A stretch of 64,000 nucleotides of DNA from Nodosilinea sp. WJT8-NPBG4 (GCA_019359285.1 JAHHHQ010000051.1:78407-142406); one strand, 5' to 3'; positions 24,293 to 35,100 are shown, counted from the first letter of the stretch. Notes: generated from the letters alone by a model not told the origin. Translations and numbers: made by a program.

Positions 24293-25321
24293 ATGGCCTC
24301 TCGCTCTGCCGCCCTGCGCTACTACATCTTCACTCGGCTGCTGCTGGCCCCGCTGATGATTTTGACCATCACTACGGTGGTGTTTTTGCTGCTGCGGGCG
24401 ACGCCGGGCGATCCGGTAGATGCGCTGTTGGGGGCGCGGGCTCCGGCGGCGGCGAAGGATGCGCTCAGGTCGCAGCTTGGCCTGGACCAGCCTTTAGTGA
24501 TCCAGTATTTGAGTTACCTGGGGGATCTGCTGCGCCTAGATTTGGGATCATCGCTAGCGACCCAGGGTCAGACGGTGTGGCAAATTATTCGGGCCCACTT
24601 TCCAGCTACGGTAGAGCTGACGGTGTGCGGCATGATTGTTGCCACGGTGGTGGGGGTTGGCGTTGGTGCCCTGGCGGCCTCGCGACCCAACTCGCCGCTG
24701 GATGCGGGGGGACGGCTGTTTGGCATTATTACCTACGCCATCCCTATGTACTGGTTTGGCATGATTTTGCAGCTGATTTTTGCGGTGCAGCTGCGCTGGT
24801 TCCCCATCGGCACTCGCTACCCGCTACGGGCCGCGCCCCCGACCGGGCCAACCGGGCTGTATCTGCTCGATAGTCTGCTGACCCTCGATTTTGGTGCATT
24901 TCTTACCACTCTGTACTATCTGGCTTTGCCCAGCCTTACCCTGGGGATTTTAATCAGCGGGGTGTTTGAGCGCATGGTGCGGGTCAACCTGAAGCAGACC
25001 CTGACAGCAGACTACGTGGAGGCGGCTAGAGCACGAGGTATTCCAGAGCGGCGCATTGTGCTGGTACACGCGCTAAAGAATGCGATGATTCCGGTGATTA
25101 CAATTTTGGGGCTGACCTTTGCCTCAATGCTGGGGGGCGCAGTACTCACGGAGGTAACGTTTTCGTGGCCGGGGCTGGCCAATCGCCTCTATGAAGCGAT
25201 CTCCCAACGCGACTACCCAGTGGTGCAGGGGCTGATGGTGTTTTTTGCCATGATCGTCGCGGTGATCAGCATCGCGATCGATATTTTGAATGCCTATATT
25301 GACCCTCGTATTCGCTACTAA
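24293..25321 (+). CDS. DppB/OppB-type ABC transporter permease
   Basis: 342 residues, six predicted transmembrane helices. The N-terminal block YYIFTRLLLAPLMILTITTVVFLLLRATPGDPVDALLG is typical of DppB/OppB, and the EAA loop is VEAARARGIPERRIVLVHALKNAMIPV. It would pair with a second permease (DppC/OppC) and two ATPases, none of which is in the window; cyanobacteria often scatter these genes. Confidence 0.92.
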   Translation: MASRSAALRYYIFTRLLLAPLMILTITTVVFLLLRATPGDPVDALLGARAPAAAKDALRSQLGLDQPLVIQYLSYLGDLLRLDLGSSLATQGQTVWQIIRAHFPATVELTVCGMIVATVVGVGVGALAASRPNSPLDAGGRLFGIITYAIPMYWFGMILQLIFAVQLRWFPIGTRYPLRAAPPTGPTGLYLLDSLLTLDFGAFLTTLYYLALPSLTLGILISGVFERMVRVNLKQTLTADYVEAARARGIPERRIVLVHALKNAMIPVITILGLTFASMLGGAVLTEVTFSWPGLANRLYEAISQRDYPVVQGLMVFFAMIVAVISIAIDILNAYIDPRIRY

Positions 25322-25950
25322 ATGGGCGGAATAGGCTGGAGTTAGCCCATTCAGACAGATCCCTTTTTGGAGGGTTGAAAAAGGCTTAACGTGGCTATAG
25401 CGGTTGGGCTTTGGCTGGTTAGCTGGGGGCCTAAATGGCTGCGCTCGCAACTCGACAAAAGAGCAAAGTGTTAAGAACGATAAAGCGCCTGACTCTGCCC
25501 TTGGGAAATTCGGAAAGCCTATCTTAAATTACCGCCTTTCCAATTGTCCTAACCGATCCTCTGATTGCTCCACCATTCGACTTAATTCAACATCTAGCCC
25601 CAGCAGGTGAAATCTTGGCTGTTCCAGCCTAGAATGCCCTGGTTCAAGCCTGGCGGGTATTTTTTCCCTTTTTCCACTCTTGTAGTTTCGTTCACTCGCT
25701 ATAACCCGCTATTTTGGGCGTTTCGCCCCGTTGGGCAATCCGAGGTGTAGCCTAGGGATAGCGGGATGCGCCAGTGAAAGGAGGAAGTATTTTTTAATAC
25801 CCTTAGCCGCGAAATTGATAACTAATTGTTGAGAAAACCAACAATAGTTGACGTCTTCTAAAGACAGGTTTAGAGATTGATGCGTTTTCTTTTGCGCTTT
25901 GGCAATTGGGCACGTTAACCAGATATAGGGGTTCAGCGCAAAGGTAGACC
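25322..25950. other. intergenic region, 629 nt, AT-richer, with structured element
   Basis: No credible protein gene. Contains nested inverted repeats at 25705-25800 (separate entry). The rest shows no pattern I recognise. Confidence 0.45.
25705..25800 (+). ncRNA. possible structured RNA element
   Basis: CCCGCTAT (25705-25712) pairs with ATAGCGGG (25758-25765), enclosing a GGGCG/CGCCC hairpin (25716-25728); a GTATT-TTTT-AATAC hairpin follows at 25787-25800. The nested layout suggests a folded RNA or an old mobile element end. No known riboswitch is recognised, and the strand is uncertain. Confidence 0.3.
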
Positions 25951-26775
25951 ATGCCAGTAGATGTTTTAAGCCGAAACAATGTCAAGGTCATGGGCCAAGG
26001 GCAGCGACCTTTGGTAATGGCCCACGGCTTTGGCTGCGATCAAAAGATGTGGCGGTTTGTGGCCCCTGCCTTTGCAGCCGACTATCGATTAGTTTTATTT
26101 GACTATGTAGGGTTTGGTGAATCAGACCTGGCTGCCTACAATCCGCAGCGCTATAGCCACCTTCAAGGCTATGCCCAGGACGTTTTGGACATCTGTGCAG
26201 CCTTGAATCTGGAACAGGCAATTTTTGTGGGCCACTCGGTAAGCAGCATGATTGGCCTGCTGGCGGCGATCGCGGCCCCCGAGCGTTTTGAGCGGCTGGT
26301 GATGATTGGCCCATCGCCCTGCTATATCAACGACGAATCCTATGTCGGTGGTTTTGACCGACATGATATCGATCAGCTGCTCGACATCATGGAGAAAAAC
26401 TACATTGGCTGGGCGCACTTTTTGGCCCCGGTAGTGATGCAGAACTCCGATCGCCCCCAGCTCACCCAAGAGCTAGAGGAGAGCTTTTGCTCGACTGACC
26501 CCGCCATTGCCACGCGGTTTGCCAAAGCCACCTTCTACAGTGACAACCGCGACGATTTGGCCAGGGTACCGGTGCCCTCCCTAATTTTGCAGTGCAAAGA
26601 CGATGCGATCGCCCCGGCTGAGGTGGGGCAGTACCTGCATCAGCATCTGCCCCACAGCACCCTGGCCCTGATGGCGGCCACGGGCCACTGTCCCCACATG
26701 AGCCATCCCGACGAAACGATTCAGTTGATTAAGACCTATCTGGAGGCGGCCAGTCTGAGCCCGGCCTATGGTTAA
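25951..26775 (+). CDS. RsbQ-like alpha/beta hydrolase (sensor hydrolase)
   Basis: 274 residues. The nucleophile Ser96 (VGHSVSSM), Asp219 (LQCKDDAI) and His247 (AATGHCPHMSHP) form a catalytic triad whose numbering equals, as I recall, that of Bacillus RsbQ. HGFGCDQKMWRFVAPAF and DYVGFGESD are further hallmarks of the RsbQ/D14/KAI2 group, which binds and hydrolyses small signal molecules and then acts on a PAS-containing partner. The next gene, overlapping by 8 nt, encodes a PAS-GAF-GGDEF protein, so the pair probably forms a signal-to-c-di-GMP switch (inference). AAAGG precedes the ATG. Confidence 0.88.
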   Translation: MPVDVLSRNNVKVMGQGQRPLVMAHGFGCDQKMWRFVAPAFAADYRLVLFDYVGFGESDLAAYNPQRYSHLQGYAQDVLDICAALNLEQAIFVGHSVSSMIGLLAAIAAPERFERLVMIGPSPCYINDESYVGGFDRHDIDQLLDIMEKNYIGWAHFLAPVVMQNSDRPQLTQELEESFCSTDPAIATRFAKATFYSDNRDDLARVPVPSLILQCKDDAIAPAEVGQYLHQHLPHSTLALMAATGHCPHMSHPDETIQLIKTYLEAASLSPAYG

Positions 26776-28399
26776 CCGGAGTTCTACCCCAAGGTCTGCG
26801 CCCCAGGGCATAGACCCGCTGCTCGACCAGGCTCCCTGCGGGTTTTTGTCGGTGCGCGACGACGGAGTGATTGAGTACGCCAACGCCACGCTGCTGTCGC
26901 TGCTGGGCTGGGAGCGGGCGGCGTTGCAGGGTCAAAATATTGTGGCTATTTTGCCCGTGGCTAGCCGCATTTTTTACCAGACCCATGTATTCCCTATGCT
27001 GCGCGTGCAGGGGGCGGTGAGCGAAATTTACTTTTCGCTGCGATCGCGATCGGGGCAAGATATTCCCATTTTGGCCAACGGGGTGCGGCGGCAGCGCCAG
27101 GGAGACGCCATCAACGACTGTGTGGTGATTCCCATTCGCCAGCGCATGCAGTACGAAGACGAAATTTTGCGGGCCAAAAAGCAGGCCGATGCGGCAATTA
27201 GCGCCCAAAAGCAGGCCGAGGCCACCCTGAAGCATCAGTACGAGCGGGCCATAGCGCTGGGGCAAATCACTCAGCACATTCGAGAATCCCTCGATCTGAC
27301 GCAGATTTTCGCCGCGGCAGCTCAGGAAGTTCGCCAGTGCTTGGCCGCTGACCGGGTGGGCATCTATCGCTTCACCACTGCCGATGAGGCAGCGGGCGGT
27401 AGTTTTGTGTCGGAGGCGGTGGCCCCAGGTCTTGACTCGGTCATGGTGGCCCAGGTGCCCCACCAGGGGTTTGGCGATCACTACCGGGGGATTCGCCCCA
27501 ACGCTGGCACCCTGGCCATTCGAGACATTCACGAAATGAGTTTGCTGGACGAGCACAGCCAGCTGTTCGCCCAGTTTCAGGTGCAGGCTAGCCTGGTGGT
27601 GCCCCTGCAAAAGGGGGCCGATCTGTGGGGCCTGGTTGTGATTCACCACTGCTCAGGGCCGCGCTACTGGCAGGGGGTTGAGGTCGAACTGGTAGAAGAC
27701 ATTGCGGCGCAGCTGGCGATCGCCATTCACCAGGCCGACCTGGTGCAACGGCTGCAGAGCGAACTGCAAGAGCGCCAGCGGGCTGAGGTTCGCCTGACCC
27801 AGATCAACGCTGAACTGCGCCGCGCCACAGGGCTGCTGGAGCAGATGGCCCACATCGACCCGCTGACGCAAATTGCCAACCGTCGCCGCTTTAGCGATCG
27901 CCTCGGGCAAGAGTGGGCTCGCCTCAGCCGCGATCGCCTGCCCCTCTCACTGCTGCTGTTTGATGTCGACTACTTCAAGTACTACAACGACACCTATGGC
28001 CATCAGTCGGGCGATGACTGCCTTCACGCCATTGCCCAGGCTGCCCAAAAGGTGTTAGGTCGCCCCACTGATCTACTGGCTCGCTACGGTGGCGAAGAGT
28101 TTGCGATCATTTTGCCCAACACGATTCGACAGGGGGCGATCGCGGTGGCCCGCCACATTCATCAGGCGATCGCGGCTTTAGCCATCTCCCACCCTGCCTC
28201 AGCGGTGAGTTCCCAGATTACAATTAGTTTAGGCATCAGTACCCTCATCCCCTCCCAGAAATTAACCTCCACAGTGCTCACCCAGCAGGCAGACCAAGCC
28301 CTCTACCGAGCCAAGCAGCAGGGACGCAATCGATCGGTGGTGTTTAATTCGACGATGTCTCACCCGGAGTCAAAGTCTGCCCTACCGCCCTTGAGTTAA
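26768..28399 (+). CDS. PAS-GAF-GGDEF diguanylate cyclase
   Basis: 543 residues. PAS about 20-120, GAF about 175-325 of the phytochrome-like type, GGDEF about 360-525 with RYGGEEF at 439-445. The inhibitory RxxD site is present (RPTD, 432-435, five residues before GGEEF). In the GAF domain, the position that carries the bilin-binding Cys before His in phytochrome-like GAFs reads Glu262-His263 (LLDEHSQLF), so covalent bilin binding by that residue is unlikely. The start overlaps the RsbQ-like gene by 8 nt. The likely job is to turn the hydrolase signal into c-di-GMP. Confidence 0.9.
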   Translation: MVNRSSTPRSAPQGIDPLLDQAPCGFLSVRDDGVIEYANATLLSLLGWERAALQGQNIVAILPVASRIFYQTHVFPMLRVQGAVSEIYFSLRSRSGQDIPILANGVRRQRQGDAINDCVVIPIRQRMQYEDEILRAKKQADAAISAQKQAEATLKHQYERAIALGQITQHIRESLDLTQIFAAAAQEVRQCLAADRVGIYRFTTADEAAGGSFVSEAVAPGLDSVMVAQVPHQGFGDHYRGIRPNAGTLAIRDIHEMSLLDEHSQLFAQFQVQASLVVPLQKGADLWGLVVIHHCSGPRYWQGVEVELVEDIAAQLAIAIHQADLVQRLQSELQERQRAEVRLTQINAELRRATGLLEQMAHIDPLTQIANRRRFSDRLGQEWARLSRDRLPLSLLLFDVDYFKYYNDTYGHQSGDDCLHAIAQAAQKVLGRPTDLLARYGGEEFAIILPNTIRQGAIAVARHIHQAIAALAISHPASAVSSQITISLGISTLIPSQKLTSTVLTQQADQALYRAKQQGRNRSVVFNSTMSHPESKSALPPLS

Positions 28400-28595
28400 C
28401 CTTTAGGACGCCATGAGTTGTCCTGGAAGGTTTATCAAGCAGAGGGCCAGGAGCCGTAAAGACTGAACAGTTTGCGGTGGGCAATCACTCTATGCTGACC
28501 CCAGAGGACAGCACAGCCAGCCCAAGCGCCAACTGATATACTGAACGTCCAACCGTCACAAAAAGCAAAGCGCAGCCTGCCCGCCCACGGAGATT

Positions 28596-31280
28596 ATGCA
28601 GCCAACCGATCCGGAAAAGTTTACCGCCAAAGCTTGGGACGCCATCGTTGAGGCCCAGGATGTGGCTCGCCGCTGCAAACATCAATATATGGAGGTCGAG
28701 CACGTGCTGATCGCACTGCTCGACCAGGAAGAAGATGGGCTGGCCCACAAGATTCTCGACAAGGCCAACCTCGACAGCGACCAAATTCTCGACGATTTAG
28801 AGAAATTTGCCCAGCGCCAGGCCCGCGTGCGCCCCGGTGCTGACAGCAACCTCTACCTGGGCCAAAGCCTCGATCGCATGCTCGATGGAGCCGAGGCGGC
28901 GCGCCAAACCCTCAAAGACAAATTCATCTCGGTTGAGCACCTGCTGCTGGGTTTTCAGGAAGACGAGCGCATCGGGCGGCGACTGCTGCGGGGCTTTAAC
29001 GTTGAAGGACCCGAGCTGATGGCGGCGGTGCAAGCGGTGCGCGGTAGTCAGAAAGTCACCGACCAAAATCCTGAGCAGCAGTACGACGCGCTGGAGAAAT
29101 TTGGCATTGACCTCACCCAGCTAGCCCGCGACGGCAAGCTCGACCCCGTAATCGGCCGCGATGACGAGATCCGCCGCGTAATTCAGGTGCTGTCGCGGCG
29201 CACGAAGAATAACCCGGTGGTGATTGGCGAACCGGGGGTGGGCAAGACGGCGATCGCCGAAGCCCTAGCCCAGCGCATCATCAATGGTGAGGTGCCCGAA
29301 TCGCTCAAGGGTCGCACGCTGATTTCCCTCGATATTGGCGGGCTAATCGCCGGGGCCAAGTTTCGCGGCGAATTTGAGGAACGGCTGCGGCTGGTGCTCA
29401 AGGAAGTCACCGACTCCGCGGGGCAGGTGGTGCTGTTTATCGATGAGCTGCATACGGTGGTCGGAGCTGGAGCGGGCCAAGGCACCATGGATGCTAGCAA
29501 CCTGCTCAAGCCGATGCTGGCACGGGGCGAATTGCGTTGCATTGGAGCCACCACTCTAGACGAGTACCGCAAGCACATCGAGAAAGACGCCGCCCTAGAG
29601 CGTCGCTTTCAGCAGGTGTACGTGGGCCAGCCAAGCGCCGAAGACACCATCTCTATTCTGCGGGGGCTGAAAAAACGCTACGAGTCATACCACGGCGTCG
29701 ATATTGCCGACAGTGCCCTGGTGGCGGCGGCAGTGCTCTCTGACCGCTACATTGCCGATCGCTTTTTGCCTGACAAGGCCATCGACCTGGTGGACGAAGC
29801 CGCTGCCAAGCTCAAAATGGAGATTACCTCCAAGCCCGAGGAGCTGGAGAGCATTGAGCGCCGCCTCATGCAGATCGAAATGGAAAAGCTCTCGCTAGAG
29901 GCCGAAAACGGCTCCATGACCAAGGCCTCGCGCCAGCGCCTCAGCCGCATTGAGCAAGAGATTACCGAACTTCAGGCCAAGCAGCAGTCCTTCAGCGGTC
30001 AGTGGCAGAGCGAAAAGCAGGCCCTCGACGCCATTCACACCCTCAAAGACGAAGAAGACCAAATCCGCCTACAAATTGAGCAGGCCGAACGGGCCTATGA
30101 CCTCAACAAGGCCGCCAAACTCAAGTACGACAGTCTGGAGAAGATTCAGCGCGATCGCGAAACCCTAGAGGCCCAGCTAGTCGAAGTGCAGGCCAAGGGC
30201 AACACCCTGCTGCGTGAACAGGTCACCGAAGCTGACATCGCTGAAATTGTTGCTAAGTGGACGGGCATCCCCGTCAACCGGCTAATGGAGTCGGAGCGGC
30301 AAAAGCTGCTCCAGCTCGAAGGCCACCTCCACGAGCGGGTGATCGGTCAGGATGAAGCCGTAGAAGCCGTGGCGGCCGCAATTCGCCGCGCCCGTGCCGG
30401 CATGAACGACCAGGGTCGTCCCCTCGGTTCCTTCCTCTTTATGGGTCCGACCGGGGTAGGCAAAACCGAACTGGCCCGCGCCCTAGCCGAGTTTCTCTTC
30501 GACACTGAAGATGCGCTGATTCGCATCGACATGTCGGAGTACATGGAGAAAAACGCCGTATCGCGGCTGGTAGGAGCCCCTCCTGGCTATGTCGGCTACG
30601 AAGACGGCGGTCAACTCTCCGAGGCGGTGCGTCGCCACCCCTATTCAGTGGTGCTGCTCGACGAGGTAGAGAAAGCGCACCCCGACGTGTTCAACATTCT
30701 CTTGCAGGTGCTCGACGACGGTCGCATCACCGATTCCCAGGGCCACCGGGTCGACTTTCGCAACACCGTGGTGATCATGACCAGTAACCTGGGCAGCGAC
30801 CACATTTTGGAGCTGGCAGGCGACGACGATCGCTACGACGAAATGCGCGTCCAGGTGCTCAAGGCACTGCAAAAGCAGTTTCGCCCCGAGTTTCTCAACC
30901 GGGTGGATGACCTCATCCTCTTCCACTCGCTGCGCAAGAGCGAGCTGCGCAAGATTGTGGCCCTGCAAATTCGGCGGGTGCAGCGCCGATTGGCCGACCA
31001 GACCATTGGATTGGAAATTACCAAACCGGCGATCGACTTTATCGCCGAGAGCGGCTATGACCCGGTGTATGGCGCCCGTCCCCTAAAGCGGGCCATTCAG
31101 CGGCTACTGGAGAATCCGATCGCCACCAAGATCCTAGAGACCACCTTTACCCAGGGCGCGACCATCACCGTGAACTTGCAGGATGGGAAGCTGGCGTTTG
31201 ACCACCGCGAACCCGCTGCATCTGAGATTCCAGCGGCGGTAGAGGATGAAGCCGCCAAGGTAGAGTCGGTGGTGGGTTAG
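28596..31280 (+). CDS. clpB: disaggregase ClpB (Hsp100)
   Basis: 894 residues. N-terminal Clp domain (1-145), AAA-1 with Walker A GEPGVGKTA (211-219) and Walker B VVLFIDELH, a coiled-coil M-domain (about 410-530) typical of ClpB, AAA-2 with GPTGVGKTE and VVLLDEVEKAH, and a C-terminal D2-small domain. It rescues aggregated proteins together with DnaK. The M-domain separates it from ClpC/ClpA, and no ClpP-binding IGF-type loop is obvious. The last 25 residues are an acidic tail. Cyanobacteria have two ClpB paralogues; which one this is cannot be told by eye. GGAG precedes the ATG. Confidence 0.95.
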   Translation: MQPTDPEKFTAKAWDAIVEAQDVARRCKHQYMEVEHVLIALLDQEEDGLAHKILDKANLDSDQILDDLEKFAQRQARVRPGADSNLYLGQSLDRMLDGAEAARQTLKDKFISVEHLLLGFQEDERIGRRLLRGFNVEGPELMAAVQAVRGSQKVTDQNPEQQYDALEKFGIDLTQLARDGKLDPVIGRDDEIRRVIQVLSRRTKNNPVVIGEPGVGKTAIAEALAQRIINGEVPESLKGRTLISLDIGGLIAGAKFRGEFEERLRLVLKEVTDSAGQVVLFIDELHTVVGAGAGQGTMDASNLLKPMLARGELRCIGATTLDEYRKHIEKDAALERRFQQVYVGQPSAEDTISILRGLKKRYESYHGVDIADSALVAAAVLSDRYIADRFLPDKAIDLVDEAAAKLKMEITSKPEELESIERRLMQIEMEKLSLEAENGSMTKASRQRLSRIEQEITELQAKQQSFSGQWQSEKQALDAIHTLKDEEDQIRLQIEQAERAYDLNKAAKLKYDSLEKIQRDRETLEAQLVEVQAKGNTLLREQVTEADIAEIVAKWTGIPVNRLMESERQKLLQLEGHLHERVIGQDEAVEAVAAAIRRARAGMNDQGRPLGSFLFMGPTGVGKTELARALAEFLFDTEDALIRIDMSEYMEKNAVSRLVGAPPGYVGYEDGGQLSEAVRRHPYSVVLLDEVEKAHPDVFNILLQVLDDGRITDSQGHRVDFRNTVVIMTSNLGSDHILELAGDDDRYDEMRVQVLKALQKQFRPEFLNRVDDLILFHSLRKSELRKIVALQIRRVQRRLADQTIGLEITKPAIDFIAESGYDPVYGARPLKRAIQRLLENPIATKILETTFTQGATITVNLQDGKLAFDHREPAASEIPAAVEDEAAKVESVVG

Positions 31281-31344
31281 CTCCTCAACCTGCACCCTGA
31301 GCAAAGTCATTCAGCTGGGTTCCCTCCGGAGACCTTGCTGGCCA

Positions 31345-32001
31345 CTACTGCTTACGCAGCAGAATTACGTCCTGCCCCAGAATCGTTAACTTTGCCCGCC
31401 AGCGGGCGGCCAACCAATCAAAGGTCTGCACGGAGAAAAAGCAGATATGGGTGCGATCGCTCTTATAGTGCCACCGGGCAAAGGCGGCATCGTCACGGGA
31501 AAGCTTGGTCATGAGTCCTAAAGTGCCACCGGGTTTAAGGCAGCTCCAAAGGCGATCGAGTTCCATCTGAGGTTGGCGTAGGTGCTCAATGACCTCAGTG
31601 GCGGTAATAAAATCGTACTGACGAGCAAAAACCGTGTCATCGTCAGCGTAGAAGGGGTCGTAGAGGGCAACGCTGTGACCGGCCGCTTCGAGCATGACCG
31701 AGAGGGTTGGCCCAGGGCCAGAGCCAAAGTCGAGTCCTTGGCTACCGGGGGCTAGACAATCCAGTAAGGGATTTCCCAGGCGGCTCAGAAACCGACGGTA
31801 GCCCAGGTCTTGAGCGTGGTTTTGGTGCAGGTCGTATTCGGCTTTTTCGGCCTGAAATGGGAGAAAGCTGCCGGGCCGCACAAAGATCAAGTTGCAGCGA
31901 TCGCAGCGGTAGTAGGCGCGATGTTGGCGCAGTTCTGGGCGATCGCGGTGGATTTCCTGCCCCTGCCCACTGTGGCACAGTGGGCACCGTTGACCGCTCA
32001 T
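31345..32001 (-). CDS. class I SAM-dependent methyltransferase with N-terminal zinc ribbon
   Basis: 218 residues from the ATG at 32001 (a TTG four codons upstream is possible). The first part has CPLC (x about 24) CDRC, a zinc-ribbon pattern. LDFGSGPGPTLSVMLEAAGHSVALYDPF is motif I of the Rossmann methyltransferase fold, YDFITATEVIEHLRQP motif II, and LKPGGTLGLMTKL motif III. It belongs to the group of zinc-ribbon/2-polyprenyl-3-methyl-like methyltransferases whose substrates are mostly unknown. The next gene on this strand is chlH, upstream, separated by a terminator. Confidence 0.8.
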   Translation of the reverse strand: MSGQRCPLCHSGQGQEIHRDRPELRQHRAYYRCDRCNLIFVRPGSFLPFQAEKAEYDLHQNHAQDLGYRRFLSRLGNPLLDCLAPGSQGLDFGSGPGPTLSVMLEAAGHSVALYDPFYADDDTVFARQYDFITATEVIEHLRQPQMELDRLWSCLKPGGTLGLMTKLSRDDAAFARWHYKSDRTHICFFSVQTFDWLAARWRAKLTILGQDVILLRKQ

Positions 32002-32132
32002 GGCCGATCCCAAAGCTCAGCTTTTCCGGTCATGGCCATCGTGCTATCCATTTGTCGGTGCATGCAGCCTAGCACTTCCGTAAGCTACAGCGGATGCAGC
32101 GGGGATGTTTTTCCCAGCTACGCTACACCAGC

Positions 32133-32163
32133 GAAAAGGGGTGAGCTTGCGCCCACCCCTTTC
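32133..32163 (-). terminator. terminator of chlH
   Basis: AAAGGGGTG and CACCCCTTT form a 9-bp stem; read on the minus strand it is followed by TTTTC, 21 nt past the chlH stop. Confidence 0.7.
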
Positions 32164-32183
32164 AGTTAGCCCACAGCTAGGGT

Positions 32184-35100
32184 CTATTCCACCCCTTCAA
32201 TGCGGTCTTCCACTTCCTGGTAGAGCTCTTGCAGCTTCTCCAGATTTTCGTCGCTGGTTTCCCAGTAGCCCCGTCCGTTCACTTCCAGCAGGGTTGTCAC
32301 CATGCGGCGGAAGGAGTTGGGGTTGAGATCCATCAGACGCTTGCACATCTCCGGGTCTTGAATGAAGGTGGTATTGACATCTTCGTAGACCCAGTTATCG
32401 ACGGCTCCGGCAGTGGCCGACCAGCCCATGGTATTGACCAGGCGCTTCGACAGCTCGCGCACGCCCTCGTAGCCGTGGGAGAGCATGCCCTCGTACCACT
32501 TGGGGTTGAGCATCTTGGTGCGGGCATCTAGTCTCACCGTTTCTGACAGGGTGCGCACCTGGGCGTTAGCGGTGGTGGTGTCGGCGATGTAGGCGGCCGG
32601 AGCCTTGCCGTCTTCGCGCAGACTGGCCACCAGCTTGGTGGGGTCAGAGTCGAAGTAGTGCGACACGTCGGTGAGGGAGATCTCCGACGAATCGAGGTTT
32701 TGGAAGGTAGCGTCCGCCGTCTTCAGAGCCGACTCAAACAGGCCTCGGTTGCTGTCCATGACGCCGGGGTTGTCAGAGTTGAAGGCAAAGGACTTGCGCT
32801 TCAGGTACATCTCCTGGAGTTCGGCCTCGTTTTCCCAGGTGCTGTTTTCCACCGCCAGGTTGATGTTGGAGGAATAAGAACCCGAAGCATTGGAGAAGAT
32901 GCGGGTAGCGGCTTCACGCAGGCCAATTCCCATTTCTGCCGCCTGCTCTAGGGCGTGCTTGCGGACGAAGTTCATCTCCAGGGGCTCGTCGGCTTCGGCG
33001 GCCATTTTCACGGCGCGATCGAGCAGGGCCATTTGGTTGATGAAGAGATCCCGGAACACCCCAGAGCAGTTGACGACGATGTCGATGCGGGGGCGGCCCA
33101 GTTCTTCGAGGGAGAGCAGCTCCAGTTTATTTACCCGGCCCAGGGAGTCGGGCACAGGCTTAACACCGACAAACCACATCATCTGGGCGAGGGATTCGCC
33201 GTAGGTTTTGATATTGTCGGTGCCCCAGAGCACGGTAGCGATGGTTTCAGGATAGGCCCCGCCGTTTTCCTGCCGCTGGCGCTCCAGCAGCCTATCCACC
33301 ACAATTTTGGCCGACTGCACAGCGGCAGTGGTAGGGATGGACTGGGGATCGAGGGCGTGGATGTTTTTGCCGGTAGGCAGCACATCGGGGTTGCGGATCG
33401 GGTCGCCGCCGGGACCGGGGAGCAGGTATTCGCCTTCTAGGGCTTGCAGCAGTGCGCCCAGTTCGTTGTCGGCGCAGACCTGCTCCAGGCAGAACTCCAG
33501 GTATTCCATCAGGGGTTTGATGGCATCGGTGTCGACGTTCTTGTAGCCCGCCTCGTGGAGAGACTTGATCCAGGGTTCTTTGCGGCCAATGTTCAAGAAA
33601 TTCAGCCGTGACACCATGGAGACACGCCCTTCGGCGTCGATCTGCTCGTGGACGAGGGCGGCGACAGCGGCACGAACGCCCTGATTGATGTCGTACAGGA
33701 GTTGAACATCGGCGAGGTGGCCGCGATCGCTATTCCCGTAAATGTCATCAATATCCCGGCCAATGCTCTCGGCGATGATCCGCTGCAGGCTCTTGATGCC
33801 GTCTTCTTCGCGATCGAGGCTGCCGATGTTGACTAGCGTTGCGATCGCCTCCTCAGCTGTAGGTGGCTTGCCCACCACATGCAGACCGCAAGGCAGCAGG
33901 CGCGATTCGATCTCCATCAATTTGATGTAAATCTTGCCCACCAAGTTGTCGCGTTCCTCGTTAGAAAGCTCCCCGGTGTCGCCCTCGGGCAGTGCCACGT
34001 CCCGATCGAGGTTACAGATCCGCGCCGTCTCGATGATGGCGTTGACGATCTGCACCGCTCGTCCGCTCTCTTTGTTTCCCTGGTAAGAACCAATGAGTTC
34101 GCTCAGCTCCTTCAGGCCCTTATAGAGACCCGCATTCTCAGCGGGGGGCGTCAGGTAGCTGATGGTCTCGGCGTAGCCTCGACGCTTGGCGATCGTGGCC
34201 TCGGAGGGGTTGTTGGCAGCGTAGTAGTAGAGGTTGGGGATGCTGCCGATCAGGTTGTCGGGGTAGCAGGTGCCCGACATGCCCATCTGCTTGCCGGGCA
34301 TAAACTCTAGCGAGCCGTGGGTGCCAAAGTGCAGCACCGCATCCGCACCCCAGATTTTGTTCAGGTAGGTGTAGTAAGCGGCAAACCCGTGGTGGGGGCT
34401 GGCGGAGCGGGAGAACAGCAGCCGCATGGGGTCGCCCTCGTAGCCAAAGGTAGGCTGCACACCGATGAACACATTGCCGAAGGCCTTGCCGTAAACCAGC
34501 ATGTTCTCGCCGTCGGTGTTGAGGTTGCCCGGCGGTGGCCCCCAGTTTTCTTCCAGGCGCTCGGAGTAGGGGGTGAGGGCTTGGTACTCACGCACCGGCA
34601 TGCGGTAGGCGATATTTAGCTCGGGGCTGTTGTACTGGGCCTGAGCGTCATGGATGACTTCCTGGAGCAGAGCTTGGGGCGACTCGGGCAGATCCTGCAC
34701 GTCGTAGCCGTTCTGCTTCATTGCCTCTAGCACTTTATAGATGGAGCCGAATACGTCCAAGTAGGCGGCGGTACCCACATTGCCCTTGTCGGGGGGGAAG
34801 CTGAAGACGGTGATGGCCAGCTTTTTGTCGAGCTTGGGCTTGCGGCGCAGGTTGGCCCACTTCATCGCCCGCTGGGTGATAGATTCAATCCGATCCTGAA
34901 GCGAAATCGCCCGTCCGGTCAGACCGTCGCGGCCCGATAGCACAATCGGCTCGATCGCCCCATCCAGCTCAGGGATCGCCATTTGCAGCGCCACCTGAAT
35001 TGGGTGCAGGCCCAGGTCGCTGTCTTCCCACTCCTCGGTGGTTTGAAAGACTAGGGGCAGCGCCACCATGTAGGGGCGGTTGAGGCGCTTGAGGGTTTCG

